Below, one piece after another: positions 13,261 to 14,319 of a DNA stretch of 14,319 nucleotides; position 1 is the first letter of the stretch; the number at the start of each line of letters is the position of its first letter. The DNA comes from a bacterium (GTDB lineage Bacteria; SZUA-182; DTGQ01). The notes under the pieces are model-generated. The model searched no databases. It had not been told where the DNA came from and saw nothing but the letters and a program-made list of their open reading frames with translations. The stretch spans positions 1 to 14,319 of the forward strand of contig JAILZY010000083.1 in assembly GCA_023512255.1 (NCBI GenBank), written 5' to 3'. A program made the position numbers and the translations under genes.

Positions 13261-14319
13261 CTAAATTGCATAATATGGCCTAATTTTCTTATCCCAGCCA
13301 AAGCAGGATTGCCATCCTTAAATAAAAAACCTGGATTCAATAAAAAGCCTGGATTCCTAGTTTTAAGACCGTGTCGTAATTAAATTCCCTTCTACTCTTG
13401 AGTGTCAATTTTTCATCTTGCCCCGCTTTTATCTTGCCTCACTTGCCCTGCTTGCTCAACCTAATCTCGCCCTGCCCGCTTGCCCCACTCGCCCGCTCTC
13501 TTGCCCTTTGCCCCTCTTGCCTTATTCTCTTTGCTCAAAATGCTAATCTGTAACCTTATCTTAAAATGTATCTGGTAGTGAGGTTCAGATAGGCTTTTAA
13601 TCAATCATCCATCTAATCAATCATCCATCGGCCAAAAATAGTTTTTGCTCAAATACCATGTTTAATTAAATCATACTCAAAGTTTGATTTAAAATCAAGA
13701 TCTTTTTTTAAAAAATTTCACTTATTAGTTAGCTCTCCATCATTATTATTTGCGCATTTATTATTTCCGCGTCTATTATTGCCGCGCAAGCGGGGATCCA
13801 TGGTCGTGAGAAGAGGCATAAGCAGGCAGCTTGTCAATTCATTTTCGCGCAAGTGGGAATCCTGGGACATACGCAAGCCCTGTGGCCAGGAGGCGATTGC
13901 TAATCATTTCCGGGTAAGCTAATGTCTAGAAAAGGTGAACGAAGTATAGAGTGAATTTTAACTAAGAATCCAATATCAGAACTTTACTCAAGTTGAGGAT
14001 ATTGGAATGGCATCAAAGCTACTATACTTGTTCAAGTTAGGTTTTGATTGGCATGAGGATTTCCCTCTTTGGGCAAGGCCTTTAAATCTACGCTAAGAGT
14101 GAATCTTTCTGTGATGGCACACCTTTAATGGGGTGAAATCTATATATAGGTGAAATCTATATATATTAAATGAAATGTATATATAATGAAATGCCTGTTA
14201 TCTGGCCAAGCAGCCGGCTTTTAAGGTAAATCAGCAAGGGAACTCAGATGTTCCCCATGTTTAAATTAGGAGGAGGAGATAAGCCGCAGGGTAAGGGTAT
14301 TGAGGTAAAAGACAATAGT
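13261..14319. other. Gene-free, repeat-rich AT-rich region
   Basis: No convincing coding sequence is seen on either strand. It holds three short tandem duplications: an 18-bp pair ending CCTGGATTC (13321-13338, 13339-13356), AATCAATCATCCATC (13599-13613, 13615-13629) and GGTGAAATCTATATATA (14132-14148, 14149-14165). A pyrimidine-rich tract with about nine CTTGCC-like units lies at 13415-13525, and two inverted copies of the dispersed palindromic repeat at 13779-13865. A 29-codon frame from 14007 has no ribosome-binding site. AGGAGGAGGAG at 14268-14278 could be a ribosome-binding site for a gene beyond the window. Confidence 0.6.
13779..13865 (-). repeat. Two dispersed palindromic repeats, copies D and E
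   Basis: On the - strand, 13803-13779 reads TGGATCCCCGCTTGCGCGGC and 13865-13840 includes AGGATTCCCACTTGCGCG followed by AAAATG. Both match the TGGATTCCCGCTTNCGCGGG + AATGACG unit. They lie in the same orientation about 60 bp apart. Confidence 0.55.

Noticed and set aside
14007-14096. A 29-codon frame starting MASKLLYLFKLGF
   Set aside because: Too short, with no ribosome-binding site or recognisable family; could be a gene remnant but not supportable.
14245-14260. AGATGTTCCCCAT, matching in reverse complement a segment near 1361-1375 before the riboswitch promoter
   Set aside because: Only 13 bp and no structural context; may be chance.

Overview
The window looks like a chromosomal segment of a Gram-negative, probably anaerobic or microaerobic bacterium. 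The evidence is an oxygen-independent (cobalt-early) cobalamin pathway (CbiX, CbiD, CbiC, CbiE, CbiT), a CbiMNQO cobalt importer and a PilX-like type IV pilus component. The phylum cannot be fixed from the sequence; a Desulfobacterota-like lineage is only a guess. Genes are moderately GC-rich, while the gaps are AT-rich and full of short duplications.

Layout: (1) 131-1165, a PilX-like minor pilin with no visible link to what follows. (2) 1394-1755, a sigma70-type promoter, a cobalamin riboswitch and a strong intrinsic terminator. (3) 1944-11161, a cobalamin operon read rightward: cobD, cbiB, a cbiX-cbiC fusion, cbiM, cbiN, cbiQ, cbiO, cbiD and a cbiE-cbiT fusion. It pairs cobalt import with cobalt insertion, several corrin-ring steps and side-chain assembly, and the riboswitch-terminator is expected to shut it off when cobalamin is plentiful. 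cbiL, cbiF, cbiG, cbiH, cbiJ, cbiA and cbiP are not here. (4) 11164-13031, a 37-bp-repeat CRISPR locus with no cas genes in view. It has a regular array (12 repeats, 11 spacers, 12109-13031) and two outlying identical repeats at 11164 and 11313. The first outlying repeat starts 2 bp after the cbiET stop codon. (5) 13032-14319, AT-rich sequence with no convincing gene, probably holding the CRISPR leader at its left end.

The most unusual part is the left end of the CRISPR locus. One repeat-to-repeat interval is 112 bp. The next is 759 bp and holds a frameshifted zinc-ribbon/DUF1232 membrane-protein gene, which reads leftward and stops inside a CRISPR repeat. Its upstream region carries a roughly 205-bp MITE-like element with near-perfect terminal inverted repeats and a 10-bp flanking direct repeat. 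A second theme is that most intergenic gaps, and one CRISPR spacer, contain a recent-looking tandem duplication of about 13-30 bp. At least five degenerate copies of a dispersed palindromic repeat are also present.
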